From Flagellimonas taeanensis (GTDB lineage Bacteria; Bacteroidota; Bacteroidia; Flavobacteriales; Flavobacteriaceae): a stretch of 64,000 bases of DNA. The notes beneath the pieces were generated by a model that worked only from the letters and a program-made list of their open reading frames with translations, was not told the origin of the DNA and did not search any database. The translations under genes were made by a program, and so were the position numbers. How positions within the stretch are numbered: the stretch's first letter is position 1; each line of letters starts with the position of its first letter. This document shows positions 1 through 8,032 of this stretch, piece after piece. Location: assembly GCF_003584105.1 (NCBI RefSeq), contig NZ_QXFO01000027.1:372001-436000 (forward strand). The letters are read 5' to 3'.

Positions 1-38
1 AGGGCATGAAGCGGCTTAATTTATAGCCGTTTCTGGCA

Positions 39-2420
39 CTATTTCTCCTTACCGTTGTCCTCGTCCTGGGGCAAAATATCGATCTGTGGCTTTTTGAGTA
101 CCTGTTTGTTGGCGATGTTTCTTTCCAGGGAAAGAAGCAGGGAGGGTAGCAGGATCAAATTGGACAACATGGCGAACAGCAGTGTGGCCGATACCAGTCC
201 CCCCAAGGCCTTGGTGCCCCCAAAACTGGAGATGATGAAGACCGAAAACCCGAAAAAGAGGACGATGGAGGTGTAGAACATGCTCACCCCGGTCTCCCGC
301 AGGGCAGCATACACCGATTTTTTGATTTGCCAACGGTTGGCGGCCAGTTCCTGCCGATATTTTGCCAGAAAATGGATAGTGTCGTCCACAGAAATACCAA
401 AGGCGATGCTGAATACCAAGATGGTGGATGGTTTTATGGGAACGCCCAGATATCCCATGAGACCCGCTGTGATGACCAACGGCAAAAGGTTGGGCACCAA
501 TGAGATGACGACCATTCGGAACGAACGGAACAGATAGGCCATAAAAAGGGAGATCAGCCCAATGGCGAGGGCCAATGACAGCAACAGGTTCTTGACCAGG
601 TATTTGGTTCCTTTTAGGAACAACAATGCCTTTCCGGTCATGAACACATTATACCGATTGTCCGGAAAAAATTTCGTAATGGACTGCTGCATTGTTTTTT
701 CGATTTCCTCCATGCGGTCGATCTTGACATCCTGCATGTAGGTGGTCAGGCGTGCGGTCTGGCCGGTACTGTCCACAAAGCTCTGCAAAAGGTTGCCCTC
801 GGAAGATGATTTCCGTGCCACGTCCATAATGAAGGTGTTCTCCTGGTTGGTGGGCAACTGGTAATATTTTGGAATGCCGTTGTAAAAGGCCTGCTTGGAA
901 TATTTGATCAGATCGACCACCGAAATGGGTCTGGAGAGTTCAGGAATCTCATTGATGACCGAACCCAATTGGTCCATCCGTTTGAGGGTGGCCGGTTTTA
1001 TAATGCCATTTTTACGTTTGGAGTCCACCACGATCTCCATGGGCATGATCCCGTCAAATTCCTGTTCAAAAAATTGGATGTCATTGTAAAAATGGGTGTT
1101 CTTGGGAAGGTCCTCGATTCGGCTCCCGGTAATTCTCATTTGGTAAATGCCGACAATGCTGAGCACCAGAACGGCTACCGTGGTTATGTATACGGCAATC
1201 CTGTGGTCCCGGACCATCCGCTCCATCCAGTTCACGAAGAAGTCCATCCATTTCTTGTTCAGGTGCTTCAAATGTTTGGTCTTTGGAAGCGGCATAAAGC
1301 TGTATATGATGGGAATAATCAACAGGGAAAGGATAAAAATCCCCACAATGTTGATGGAGGCCACAATGCCAAACTCCCTCAAAAGGTCACTGTCCAAAAT
1401 GATAAAAGTGGCAAAACCCGACGCCGTGGTGATGTTCGTCATCAAGGTGGCGTTCCCGATCTTGGAGATGACCCGCTGTAGGGAAAGGGCCTGGTTGCCG
1501 TGTTTGTTTACTTCTTGTTGGTATTTGTTGATGAGGAAAATACAGTTGGGGATGCCTATTACAATGATCAGAGGGGGAATCAATGCCGTTAGGATCGTCA
1601 TTTCATATTTCAGGAGTCCGAGGATACCGAAGGCCCACATGACTCCGATGATGACCACGAACATGGATATGAAAGTGGCCCTGAAACTTCTGAAGAAAAA
1701 GAAAAAGATAATGGAAGTGACCAATAGGGCGGCCACGATAAAGATTCCGATTTCGTCCACGATGGACTTGGTGTTCCAGGTTCGGATGTAGGGCATTCCC
1801 GAAACACGGACATCCATCTGGGTCTCCTCCTCAAAACTTTTGACGAGATCGTCCAAGTCATTCAGGATAAATTCGTTCCTGACCGGAGTGTCCATAATGT
1901 CCTTGTCCAGATAGGCGATGGTCTGTATGGTCCCACTTTTGGGGTTATAGACCAGGTTATCGTAGAAAGGGAGTTCGGTGAACAAATGGTTCTTCAGCGA
2001 ATCGATTTCAGCCTTGCTACTGGGTTTTTTCTTTAGGAAAGGTTCCATCACAAAGACCTGCTCGTCATTGTCCTTGACCAGCACCCGTAGGTTTTCCAAG
2101 GACACGACAAAGTCTATCTCGGGAAATGCCTCCAATTGTTTGCTCAGTTTGTTCCACCGATTGAAGTTTTTGGGTGTGAAAAGAGCGGTGTCCCTTATGG
2201 CCAAGACGATGGCATTGCCCTCTTCCCCGAATATTTTGGTAAAAGAGCGGTACTGTATGGTGGCCGGATGGTCATCGGGAAGGATGTTGGATTCTGTGTT
2301 GGAAAACCGGATGTTCTTCCACTGCAGTGCCAAAAAAACGGTAAAGCCTACAATCCCTAAAAGGATGAGTATCCTATTGCGGAGTATGATTCGGGAGACC
2401 TTGGGCCAAAATCCTTTCAT
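39..2420 (-). CDS. MMPL/RND-family transporter (793 aa)
   Basis: An inner-membrane proton-driven exporter of the RND superfamily, MMPL/HpnN-like branch, with substrate unknown (lipids or hydrophobic compounds are usual for the branch). One N-terminal membrane helix (about residues 15-33) is followed by a large periplasmic loop, a helix cluster (about 220-385), a second helix and loop (about 405-620) and a final helix cluster (about 625-770), the duplicated RND layout. The second half carries the acidic motif FGISVDDTIHF. The equivalent place in the first half reads GIPNCIFLINKY with no acidic pair, so proton relay may be asymmetric. No membrane-fusion protein or outer-membrane channel gene is adjacent, which argues against an AcrB-type tripartite pump. 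It follows frr on the same strand, separated by a terminator and its own possible promoter box. Confidence 0.85.
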   Translation of the reverse strand: MKGFWPKVSRIILRNRILILLGIVGFTVFLALQWKNIRFSNTESNILPDDHPATIQYRSFTKIFGEEGNAIVLAIRDTALFTPKNFNRWNKLSKQLEAFPEIDFVVSLENLRVLVKDNDEQVFVMEPFLKKKPSSKAEIDSLKNHLFTELPFYDNLVYNPKSGTIQTIAYLDKDIMDTPVRNEFILNDLDDLVKSFEEETQMDVRVSGMPYIRTWNTKSIVDEIGIFIVAALLVTSIIFFFFFRSFRATFISMFVVIIGVMWAFGILGLLKYEMTILTALIPPLIIVIGIPNCIFLINKYQQEVNKHGNQALSLQRVISKIGNATLMTNITTASGFATFIILDSDLLREFGIVASINIVGIFILSLLIIPIIYSFMPLPKTKHLKHLNKKWMDFFVNWMERMVRDHRIAVYITTVAVLVLSIVGIYQMRITGSRIEDLPKNTHFYNDIQFFEQEFDGIMPMEIVVDSKRKNGIIKPATLKRMDQLGSVINEIPELSRPISVVDLIKYSKQAFYNGIPKYYQLPTNQENTFIMDVARKSSSEGNLLQSFVDSTGQTARLTTYMQDVKIDRMEEIEKTMQQSITKFFPDNRYNVFMTGKALLFLKGTKYLVKNLLLSLALAIGLISLFMAYLFRSFRMVVISLVPNLLPLVITAGLMGYLGVPIKPSTILVFSIAFGISVDDTIHFLAKYRQELAANRWQIKKSVYAALRETGVSMFYTSIVLFFGFSVFIISSFGGTKALGGLVSATLLFAMLSNLILLPSLLLSLERNIANKQVLKKPQIDILPQDEDNGKEK

Positions 2421-2451
2421 GAGCTTGCTGCCATTTCGGTTTTGTTGGGCG

Positions 2452-2459
2452 CAAAGGTA
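2452..2459 (-). promoter_or_regulatory. Candidate -7 box of the MMPL transporter gene
   Basis: The minus strand reads TACCTTTG, matching the Bacteroidetes -7 consensus TAnnTTTG, 32 bases before the transporter ATG. No clear TTG at -33 is seen, so this is a partial match. It lies directly after the frr terminator, where a new promoter would be expected. Confidence 0.4.
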
Positions 2460-2497
2460 AAAAATGATCGGCTGTGTTCCTAAGAAAGCAGCCGATC
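2459..2497 (-). terminator. Intrinsic terminator after frr
   Basis: Perfect 9-bp inverted repeat GATCGGCTG/CAGCCGATC (2466-2474 and 2489-2497). Read on the minus strand, the stem is followed by a run of six T with one flanking A. It lies 12 bases after the frr stop and separates pyrH-frr from the transporter gene. Confidence 0.75.
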
Positions 2498-2509
2498 AAG
2501 GATAAAGTT

Positions 2510-3064
2510 TTAGACTTTCATGATTTCCGCTTCCTTCACGGAGAGGATGGAGTCCACTTTTTTGCTGTAGGAGTCGGTGAGTTCCTGGACGTCCACTTCA
2601 GCGTTCTTTAGCAGGTCTTCGGAGATTTCTAGGGCCTTGAGCTCTTTGTTGGCTTCCTGTCTGGCGCTTCGGATGCTTACTTTGGCGTCTTCTGCCTCGG
2701 CTTTTGCTTGCTTCACCAATTGTTTCCTGCGCTCCTCGGTCAATGGTGGCACATTGATGATGACCATTTCTCCATTGTTCATCGGGTTAAAACCGAGATT
2801 TGCGTTCATGATGGCATTTTCTATTTCCCCGATAAGGTTCTTTTCCCAAGGCTGCACCGAAATGGTTCTGGCATCGGGCGTGTTGATGTTTGACACCTGC
2901 GATAGAGGGGTCTGGGAGCCGTAATAGTCCACCATTACGGAAGATAGCATCACGGGACTGGCCTTTCCGGCACGGATTTTAATAAAGGCCTTTTCCAAGT
3001 GGGAAATACTGGCATCCATGCTCTCTTTAGCGCTATCAAGTACAAATTTTACTTCTTCGTCCAT
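2510..3064 (-). CDS. frr: Ribosome recycling factor
   Basis: Cytoplasmic factor that with EF-G splits the post-termination ribosome. The 184-residue length equals the usual size of about 185. The protein has the expected three-helix-bundle composition, with the conserved segment IRAGKASP near residue 31 and PPLTEERRKQLVKQAK near residue 105. It lies 39 bases downstream of pyrH on the same strand, the usual bacterial pairing, so the two are probably cotranscribed and end at the hairpin just downstream. Confidence 0.97.
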   Translation of the reverse strand: MDEEVKFVLDSAKESMDASISHLEKAFIKIRAGKASPVMLSSVMVDYYGSQTPLSQVSNINTPDARTISVQPWEKNLIGEIENAIMNANLGFNPMNNGEMVIINVPPLTEERRKQLVKQAKAEAEDAKVSIRSARQEANKELKALEISEDLLKNAEVDVQELTDSYSKKVDSILSVKEAEIMKV

Positions 3065-3103
3065 GCTCTTAAATTTTTATAACAATATCAAAAATGTGAC
3101 CAT

Positions 3104-3814
3104 TTAAACGTTGACCACCGTTCCAATGTTCTCTCCCGATACAATCTTCATCAAATTGCCCTTGGTGTTCATATCGAAGACCACGATGGGCAGTTCGTTT
3201 TCCTGACTTAGGGTAAAGGCGGTGGTGTCCATCACCTTCAACCCTTTTGAAAGTACCTCTTGGAAAGAAAGGGAGTCAAATTTGGTGGCATTTTTATCTT
3301 TTTCGGGATCGGAGGTGTAGATGCCGTCAACACGTGTTCCCTTGAGGATGACGTCCGCATTGATCTCGATGGCCCTTAGTACAGCAGCCGAATCTGTGGT
3401 GAAATATGGATTTCCGGTTCCACCCCCGAAAATCACGACCCTTCCTTTTTCCAAATGGCGAATGGCCCTTCTGCGGATAAAGGGTTCGGCCACTTCATTG
3501 ATCTTGATGGCCGATTGCAAACGGGTCTGGATGCCTTTGAGTTCCAAGGCGCTCTGTAGGGCCAATCCATTGATCACGGTGGCCAACATACCCATGTGGT
3601 CGCCCTGCACGCGGTCCATTCCTTGGCTGGCACCGGCAAGGCCCCTAAAAATGTTACCACCGCCGATGACGATGGCCACTTCAATGCCCTTATCCACGAC
3701 GGTCTTGATCTCATCTGCATATTCGGACAAACGGTCTCCGTCGATTCCGTATTGTTTTTTGCCCATCAAGGCCTCCCCACTCAGTTTTAATAAAATTCTC
3801 TTGTAATGCATCAA
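3104..3814 (-). CDS. pyrH: UMP kinase
   Basis: Phosphorylates UMP to UDP in pyrimidine nucleotide synthesis; a cytoplasmic hexamer of the amino-acid-kinase fold. At 236 residues it has the normal size. Visible motifs are [10 protein letters not shown] at the N terminus (phosphate-binding), GGGNIFRG near residue 52 and [13 protein letters not shown] near residue 136. The first codons are ATG ATG, so the start could be one codon later. In most bacteria tsf lies directly upstream of pyrH; here a four-gene sigma-factor block on the opposite strand separates them. Its promoter therefore has to lie in the short stretch shared with that block (3815-3968), where I could not identify a clear minus-strand box. 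Confidence 0.97.
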   Translation of the reverse strand: MMHYKRILLKLSGEALMGKKQYGIDGDRLSEYADEIKTVVDKGIEVAIVIGGGNIFRGLAGASQGMDRVQGDHMGMLATVINGLALQSALELKGIQTRLQSAIKINEVAEPFIRRRAIRHLEKGRVVIFGGGTGNPYFTTDSAAVLRAIEINADVILKGTRVDGIYTSDPEKDKNATKFDSLSFQEVLSKGLKVMDTTAFTLSQENELPIVVFDMNTKGNLMKIVSGENIGTVVNV

Positions 3815-3914
3815 AGGTTTCTTGAAGTTCGGACAAAAATAATCAAAAAAAATTATGGCAAATCGGTGAAAATGGGAACACCTAGGATACGATCGGATAA
3901 AAATCCATACATTC

Positions 3915-3943
3915 TGTAACCTTTTTCAAAAACAACGGTATAT
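3915..3943 (+). promoter_or_regulatory. Possible ECF-type promoter of the sigma operon
   Basis: TGTAACC at 3915-3921 and CGGTATAT at 3936-3943 are separated by 14 bases and lie about 25 bases before the sigma-factor start. The AAC-containing upstream element fits the general form of ECF sigma promoters and would allow autoregulation. This rests on form only; no second site was found in the window to compare it with. Confidence 0.3.
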
Positions 3944-3968
3944 CCTACAACAACCAAAAAACAATTCA

Positions 3969-4523
3969 TTGCAAACACTGACCGACAATGTATTGATGCT
4001 GAAAGTGAAAAGTGGCGACTTGGACAAGTTGGGCCTGCTCTATGAACGGCATAAGAAAAAGCTCTTTGGGTTTTTCTATAATATGGGCAATAACCCTTCA
4101 ATCAGCGAAGATCTAGTGCAAAATGTGTTCGTGAGGATCTTGAAGTACCGAAATTCCTTCACGGGTGAAGGTCCTTTTACGGCATGGATGTTCAGTATGG
4201 CCCGCAACGTGAATTATGATCATTATAAGAAGGTTTCGCATGAAAGTGTCTCCCGGAATGTATCGCCGGAACAAGTGGATAAGGGAACCGGGGATTATTT
4301 GAATGAGGCAATGGATCTGCAAGGGGATGCCCATTTGTTGAAAAAGGCACTGGGTCTTCTTCCGGCAGAGAAAAAGGAGATACTGCTTTTGAGTAAGTAC
4401 AGGGAATTGAAGTTCCAAGAAATCGGTGACATTTTGGGCTGCAGTGAAGGAGCTGCCAAAGTGAGGGTTCACCGGGCATTGAAAGATTTGAAAACGATTT
4501 TTTTACAACTGGAAACAAGATGA
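3969..4523 (+). CDS. ECF-family RNA polymerase sigma factor
   Basis: Alternative sigma factor of the extracytoplasmic-function group, 184 residues. Region 2 spans about residues 20-85, with the core-binding stretch DLVQNVFVRILKYR and the -10 recognition stretch AWMFSMARNVNYDHY. Region 4 spans about 125-178, with the helix-turn-helix FQEIGDILGCSEGAAKVRVH. The start is taken as TTG at 3969; the first ATG in frame is at 3996 and would still leave region 2 intact. Its stop overlaps the next gene's start by four bases (ATGA), implying translational coupling with the anti-sigma. No TonB-dependent receptor or FecR-like gene is adjacent, so this is not a SusC/D-type or iron-uptake sigma pair. Confidence 0.93.
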   Translation: MQTLTDNVLMLKVKSGDLDKLGLLYERHKKKLFGFFYNMGNNPSISEDLVQNVFVRILKYRNSFTGEGPFTAWMFSMARNVNYDHYKKVSHESVSRNVSPEQVDKGTGDYLNEAMDLQGDAHLLKKALGLLPAEKKEILLLSKYRELKFQEIGDILGCSEGAAKVRVHRALKDLKTIFLQLETR

Positions 4524-5314
4524 TGGACGAAAAGTTTGAAATATGGGCGATGGACTATATGTCCGGAAACCTTTCTGAAAAAGAGGCGAAGGGGTTTGAG
4601 GCATTTCTGGATGAGCGTATGGAGTATCGTGAAAAGTACGATGAATTGTTGAAAGCTTGGGAACTGTTGCAAACTATGCAAACTCCCGAACCTTCGGAGA
4701 AAATGGACAAGGCTTTTTTTGGCATGCTATCCTCCGAAATGGAAAGGGAGCAAGGAAAGGCACCCAAACAAAACGTTGTATCAATGCTTTCCGGGATTTT
4801 TAGGCCACAGTGGGTCATCGGTATTTTTCTGCTCTTGTTCGGATTGGGGGTAGGGTATTTTTTAAGGCCCGATGTGGAAACAATTCCAACACAAACCATT
4901 GCTGCCAACAACGAAACCGAAGAGGTACGCCAAAAGTTGGTACTGACCCTATTGGACCAGCCTTCGGCCAACCAACGATTGCAAGGAGTGAGTGAAGCCA
5001 ATAAGTTTGAGAATGCAGACGATATTGTAATCAAGGCACTTTTAAAAACACTCAATAGTGACCCCAACGTTAATGTGAGGTTGGCAGCCATAGAATCCTT
5101 GACCAATTATGTGGACAAACCTGAGGTTAGACAAGGGTTGGTACAATCCATCCCGAACCAGGAGTCACCCATTTTGCAGATAACCTTGGCCAATTTGATG
5201 GTGGCCCTTCAAGAAAAAGCATCCATAGAACCCTTCAAGCAGTTGTTGAAGCAAAAACAGTTGGATACCACGGTCAAAAAACGAATAGAAAGGAGTATTG
5301 AATCCATCATATAG
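4520..5314 (+). CDS. Membrane anti-sigma factor with HEAT-like repeats
   Basis: A 264-residue single-pass protein encoded directly after the sigma factor. Residues 1-90 form a charged, helical cytoplasmic segment resembling anti-sigma domains but lacking a His-Cys-Cys zinc motif. A membrane helix lies at about 96-115 (WVIGIFLLLFGLGVGYFL). The remaining 150 residues, predicted periplasmic, look like tandem helical HEAT-type repeats, for example ALLKTLNSDPNVNVRLAAIE near 172-191 followed by similar units at roughly 30-residue spacing. By position and architecture it should hold the sigma factor at the membrane and sense an envelope signal through the repeats; that role is inferred. The two following secreted proteins are possible ligands or outputs. 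Confidence 0.8.
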   Translation: MMDEKFEIWAMDYMSGNLSEKEAKGFEAFLDERMEYREKYDELLKAWELLQTMQTPEPSEKMDKAFFGMLSSEMEREQGKAPKQNVVSMLSGIFRPQWVIGIFLLLFGLGVGYFLRPDVETIPTQTIAANNETEEVRQKLVLTLLDQPSANQRLQGVSEANKFENADDIVIKALLKTLNSDPNVNVRLAAIESLTNYVDKPEVRQGLVQSIPNQESPILQITLANLMVALQEKASIEPFKQLLKQKQLDTTVKKRIERSIESII

Positions 5315-5373
5315 TTTATTTATCAATCTGCCCTTTGGGCACAAATCAAATTACGAACAGTCTAATTTTTAAA

Positions 5374-6249
5374 ATGATGAAACGGTTATTTATTATGACG
5401 TGTCTTTCCTTGGGAGTGGGCATGTTGGGTGCCACGGCACAGAAAAAGGAGTTCAAGGAGGTCATCAAAAAAAGTGTTGCCCTTGCCAATGATGTCAACA
5501 ACACTTTGGTTGTGAAAAACGTATTCGGTTCCGTGAATGTGGAAGGGTACAATGGAAACGAGGTGGTGCTGGAAGTGGAGCGCATCATCACGGCAAAAAA
5601 TGCAGAGGACCTGGAATTGGGAAAAAAGGAACTGCAACTCCAAGTCATTGCGGAAAGCAATCGGGTCATTCTTCATCCCGATGCTCCCTACATCAAATTT
5701 GACAAAGACAAGTTGAGGTATAACTGGTGCAACAATAATGAAGATGTTCCCTATGAGCACAAGTTGAATTTTACCTTAAAGGTGCCGAACTCGGTCAAGA
5801 TCAATGTGAGTACGATCAATGATGGGGATATTTTGGTCAAGAACACAAACGGGGAGTCCGTGGAAGCGGACAATATCAACGGGGGTATTTCCTTGAACAA
5901 CATTTCAGGAAAGACCAAGGTGAGCTGTATCAATGGGAATGTGGATATTTCGTATGCCCAAAATCCCAAGGTGGCCTCTCGGTACTATGCCCTGAACGGG
6001 GACATCAATATTGCTTACCAGCAATCGCTTTCGGCCAATATCTCGTTCAAAAGCATGAACGGGGAAATGTTCACCGACTTTGACATCAACAAGCAATTTG
6101 TAAAGACCAGTAAAAATGAAGGTGATGGCGACAAGCCGAAATTCAAGTTTGAGTCTAGGCCGGTGGTCCAGATCGGTAGCGGTCAGGTGGAATTTGATTT
6201 TGAAACCTTGAACGGGAATGTATTCATCAAAAAAAATAACAAGTCATGA
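5374..6249 (+). CDS. Secreted DUF4097-type beta-repeat protein, first copy
   Basis: A 291-residue exported protein. The ATG at 5374 gives a typical signal peptide (MMKRLFIMTCLSLGVGMLG, cleavage near ATAQ). An in-frame TTG upstream at 5335 would add a hydrophilic stretch and was not chosen. The mature part has repeated short beta segments with Asn-Gly turns, such as INDGDILVKNTNGESVEADN, INGGISLNN and CINGNVDISY, as in the DUF4097/DUF2807 right-handed beta-helix group. Function unknown. It ends with a four-base overlap (ATGA) with a related gene, and the whole set follows the sigma/anti-sigma pair in one direction, so it is likely in that operon. Confidence 0.8.
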   Translation: MMKRLFIMTCLSLGVGMLGATAQKKEFKEVIKKSVALANDVNNTLVVKNVFGSVNVEGYNGNEVVLEVERIITAKNAEDLELGKKELQLQVIAESNRVILHPDAPYIKFDKDKLRYNWCNNNEDVPYEHKLNFTLKVPNSVKINVSTINDGDILVKNTNGESVEADNINGGISLNNISGKTKVSCINGNVDISYAQNPKVASRYYALNGDINIAYQQSLSANISFKSMNGEMFTDFDINKQFVKTSKNEGDGDKPKFKFESRPVVQIGSGQVEFDFETLNGNVFIKKNNKS

Positions 6250-7055
6250 AGAAGATCAAAAGTATAATTGTTGTTGCCCTTGTGTTATTTACAGGCGTAC
6301 TGTCCGCACAGGAAAAGGAAATAGATTTGTTTGCCATTCCCTTGAGTAATCCAGGGCAAGCAGGAAAATTGGAACTTAACCAAATTAGCGGGTCCATTTC
6401 TGTAACTGGTTACGAAGGAAAGGAGGTCATTGTTAAAGTTGCCGTAGCGGAGGATGGAAAATCATCCAATAAGGAAAAGAACGGCATGAAGCGTGTAGGC
6501 GGTTCTGGACTCAACATCAGTGCCGAGGAGAAGAACAATGTGGTGCGGATCAACAATGAAATGTGGAGTAATGAGACGGATTTTGACATCAAGGTGCCCT
6601 ATAATTTCTCCTTGAAATTGAGCACGGTAAACAATGGGGATATTTCAGTGCTTGGTGTGTCCGGTGATTTGGAGATCAGCAATGTGAACGGGGGCATTTC
6701 CCTTCAAAATGTAGAAGGTGCCGTATCGGCGAATACGACCAATGGCCCGGTAAAAGTGGATTTCAAAAGGATGGGAAATATGACGGACATGGCTTTTAGC
6801 AGTTTCAATGGAAACGTTGAAGTGACCTTTCCCAATGCTATAAAGGCCAGTGTAAAGGCCAAATCGGATATGGGTGATGTTTACACCGATTTTGATATGG
6901 ACATTTCGGAGAACAAACCGTTGGTTGACAAAAAGCAGACATCTGGCAGTTATAAGGTGAAGTTGGAACAATGGGTAAAGGGCAAGATCAATGGGGGAGG
7001 TCCCGAACTTTTGTTCAAGACCTTTAACGGTGACATCATGATCAAGTCAAAGTAA
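6246..7055 (+). CDS. Secreted DUF4097-type beta-repeat protein, second copy
   Basis: A 269-residue paralogue of the preceding protein with its own signal peptide (MKKIKSIIVVALVLFTGVLS, cleavage near SAQ). It shares the segment order of the first copy: SGSISVTGYEGKEVIVKV near the N terminus, NNGDISVLG, VNGGISLQNVEG, FNGNVEVTF and a C-terminal FNGDIMIKSK, suggesting tandem duplication followed by divergence. It starts inside the stop of the first copy and is the last gene before a strong bidirectional terminator. Function unknown; a cell-envelope role is inferred from the signal peptide and sigma linkage. It could also be described as adhesin-like, but no adhesion domain is recognised. Confidence 0.8.
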   Translation: MKKIKSIIVVALVLFTGVLSAQEKEIDLFAIPLSNPGQAGKLELNQISGSISVTGYEGKEVIVKVAVAEDGKSSNKEKNGMKRVGGSGLNISAEEKNNVVRINNEMWSNETDFDIKVPYNFSLKLSTVNNGDISVLGVSGDLEISNVNGGISLQNVEGAVSANTTNGPVKVDFKRMGNMTDMAFSSFNGNVEVTFPNAIKASVKAKSDMGDVYTDFDMDISENKPLVDKKQTSGSYKVKLEQWVKGKINGGGPELLFKTFNGDIMIKSK

Positions 7056-7074
7056 TGAGGAAAAATCCAAGCAT

Positions 7075-7108
7075 AAAAAAAGGCCCCATTTTATGGGGCC
7101 TTTTTTTA
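7075..7108. terminator. Bidirectional terminator between DUF4097 gene and tsf
   Basis: Nine-bp perfect stem AGGCCCCAT/ATGGGGCCT (7081-7089, 7093-7101) with a three-base loop, A tract on the left and T tract on the right. It serves the convergent sigma operon and the tsf end. Confidence 0.9.
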
Positions 7109-7124
7109 TTTATATCGTTCGGGA

Positions 7125-7949
7125 TTATCCCAAAGCTACTCTTTTGAAACCGGTTACAACCAAATTGGCGTCAACAGATTTTACATACTGGGCAACGCTT
7201 ACTTTGCTGTCCTTGATGAAATCTTGGTTGACCAAGGTGTTGTCCTTAAAGAAACGGTTCAATTTACCTTTGGCGATGTTGTCCAACATTGCTTCTGGTT
7301 TTCCTTCTTGGCGCAATTGCTCCTTGGCGATCTCAATTTCCTTATCGATGATGGACTGATCTACACCTTCTTCGTTAAGGGCAACAGGGTTCATCGCAGC
7401 GGCTTGCATGGCTACATCCTTGGCAGCTTCGGCAGCACCATCAACATTGGCGGACAAACCTACCAATGTAGCGATCTTGTTTCCAGCGTGGATGTAAGAT
7501 CCCACGAAAGGAGCACTCAATTTCTCGAAGCTTCCGATTTCGATTTTTTCACCGATCACACCAGTCTGCTCGGTCAATTTATCCGCAACGGTCATACCAC
7601 TGAAAGGAGCGGCTAGAAAAGCTTCCTTGCTGTCAAAACCAAGTGCAAGATCGGCCAGGTCATTGGCCAAGGTCACAAAGCTTTCGTTTTTGGCAACGAA
7701 GTCGGTTTCGCAGTTCAATGAGATAACCACACCTTGGGTACTGTCGGCATTGACTTTTGCTATGGAAGCACCTTCAGAGGATTCCCTGTCAGCTCTGTTG
7801 GCGGCTACTTTCTGTCCTTTTTTGCGAAGGATCTCGATTGCTTTTTCAAAATCGCCTTCGGCCTCGACCAAAGCTTTTTTACAATCCATCATCCCAGCAC
7901 CTGTGGTCTGTCTTAGTTTATTTACTTCTGCGGCGGTAATCTGTGCCAT
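7125..7949 (-). CDS. tsf: Elongation factor Ts
   Basis: Nucleotide exchange factor for EF-Tu in the cytoplasm. The N-terminal UBA-like domain carries TTGAGMMDCKKAL (about residues 15-27), and the conserved NCETDFVAKNE motif that contacts EF-Tu is at about 78-88. The length of 274 residues is in the normal range. It lies 83 bases downstream of rpsB on the same strand, the classic rpsB-tsf pair, and ends at the bidirectional terminator shared with the opposite-strand sigma operon. Confidence 0.97.
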   Translation of the reverse strand: MAQITAAEVNKLRQTTGAGMMDCKKALVEAEGDFEKAIEILRKKGQKVAANRADRESSEGASIAKVNADSTQGVVISLNCETDFVAKNESFVTLANDLADLALGFDSKEAFLAAPFSGMTVADKLTEQTGVIGEKIEIGSFEKLSAPFVGSYIHAGNKIATLVGLSANVDGAAEAAKDVAMQAAAMNPVALNEEGVDQSIIDKEIEIAKEQLRQEGKPEAMLDNIAKGKLNRFFKDNTLVNQDFIKDSKVSVAQYVKSVDANLVVTGFKRVALG

Positions 7950-8032
7950 TTTTCTATGCTTTTTAAAAATTTATGTAAAGTAAAACACTATTAAAGTGTT
8001 TTGTTTTAGGGCAATGTTAAATCAAGGTTGGT

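Noticed and set aside
969..1481. Large ORFs opposite to the MMPL transporter and other genes
   Set aside because: They are antisense shadows with odd composition (many His, Trp or Cys) and no domain.
39..2420. RND protein as part of an AcrAB-TolC-type multidrug pump
   Set aside because: No membrane-fusion or outer-membrane channel genes nearby and the sequence is of the MMPL/HpnN type.
3969..5314. Sigma/anti-sigma pair as a FecI/FecR or SusC/D-type uptake regulator
   Set aside because: No TonB-dependent receptor nearby and the anti-sigma has HEAT-like repeats instead of a FecR-type domain.
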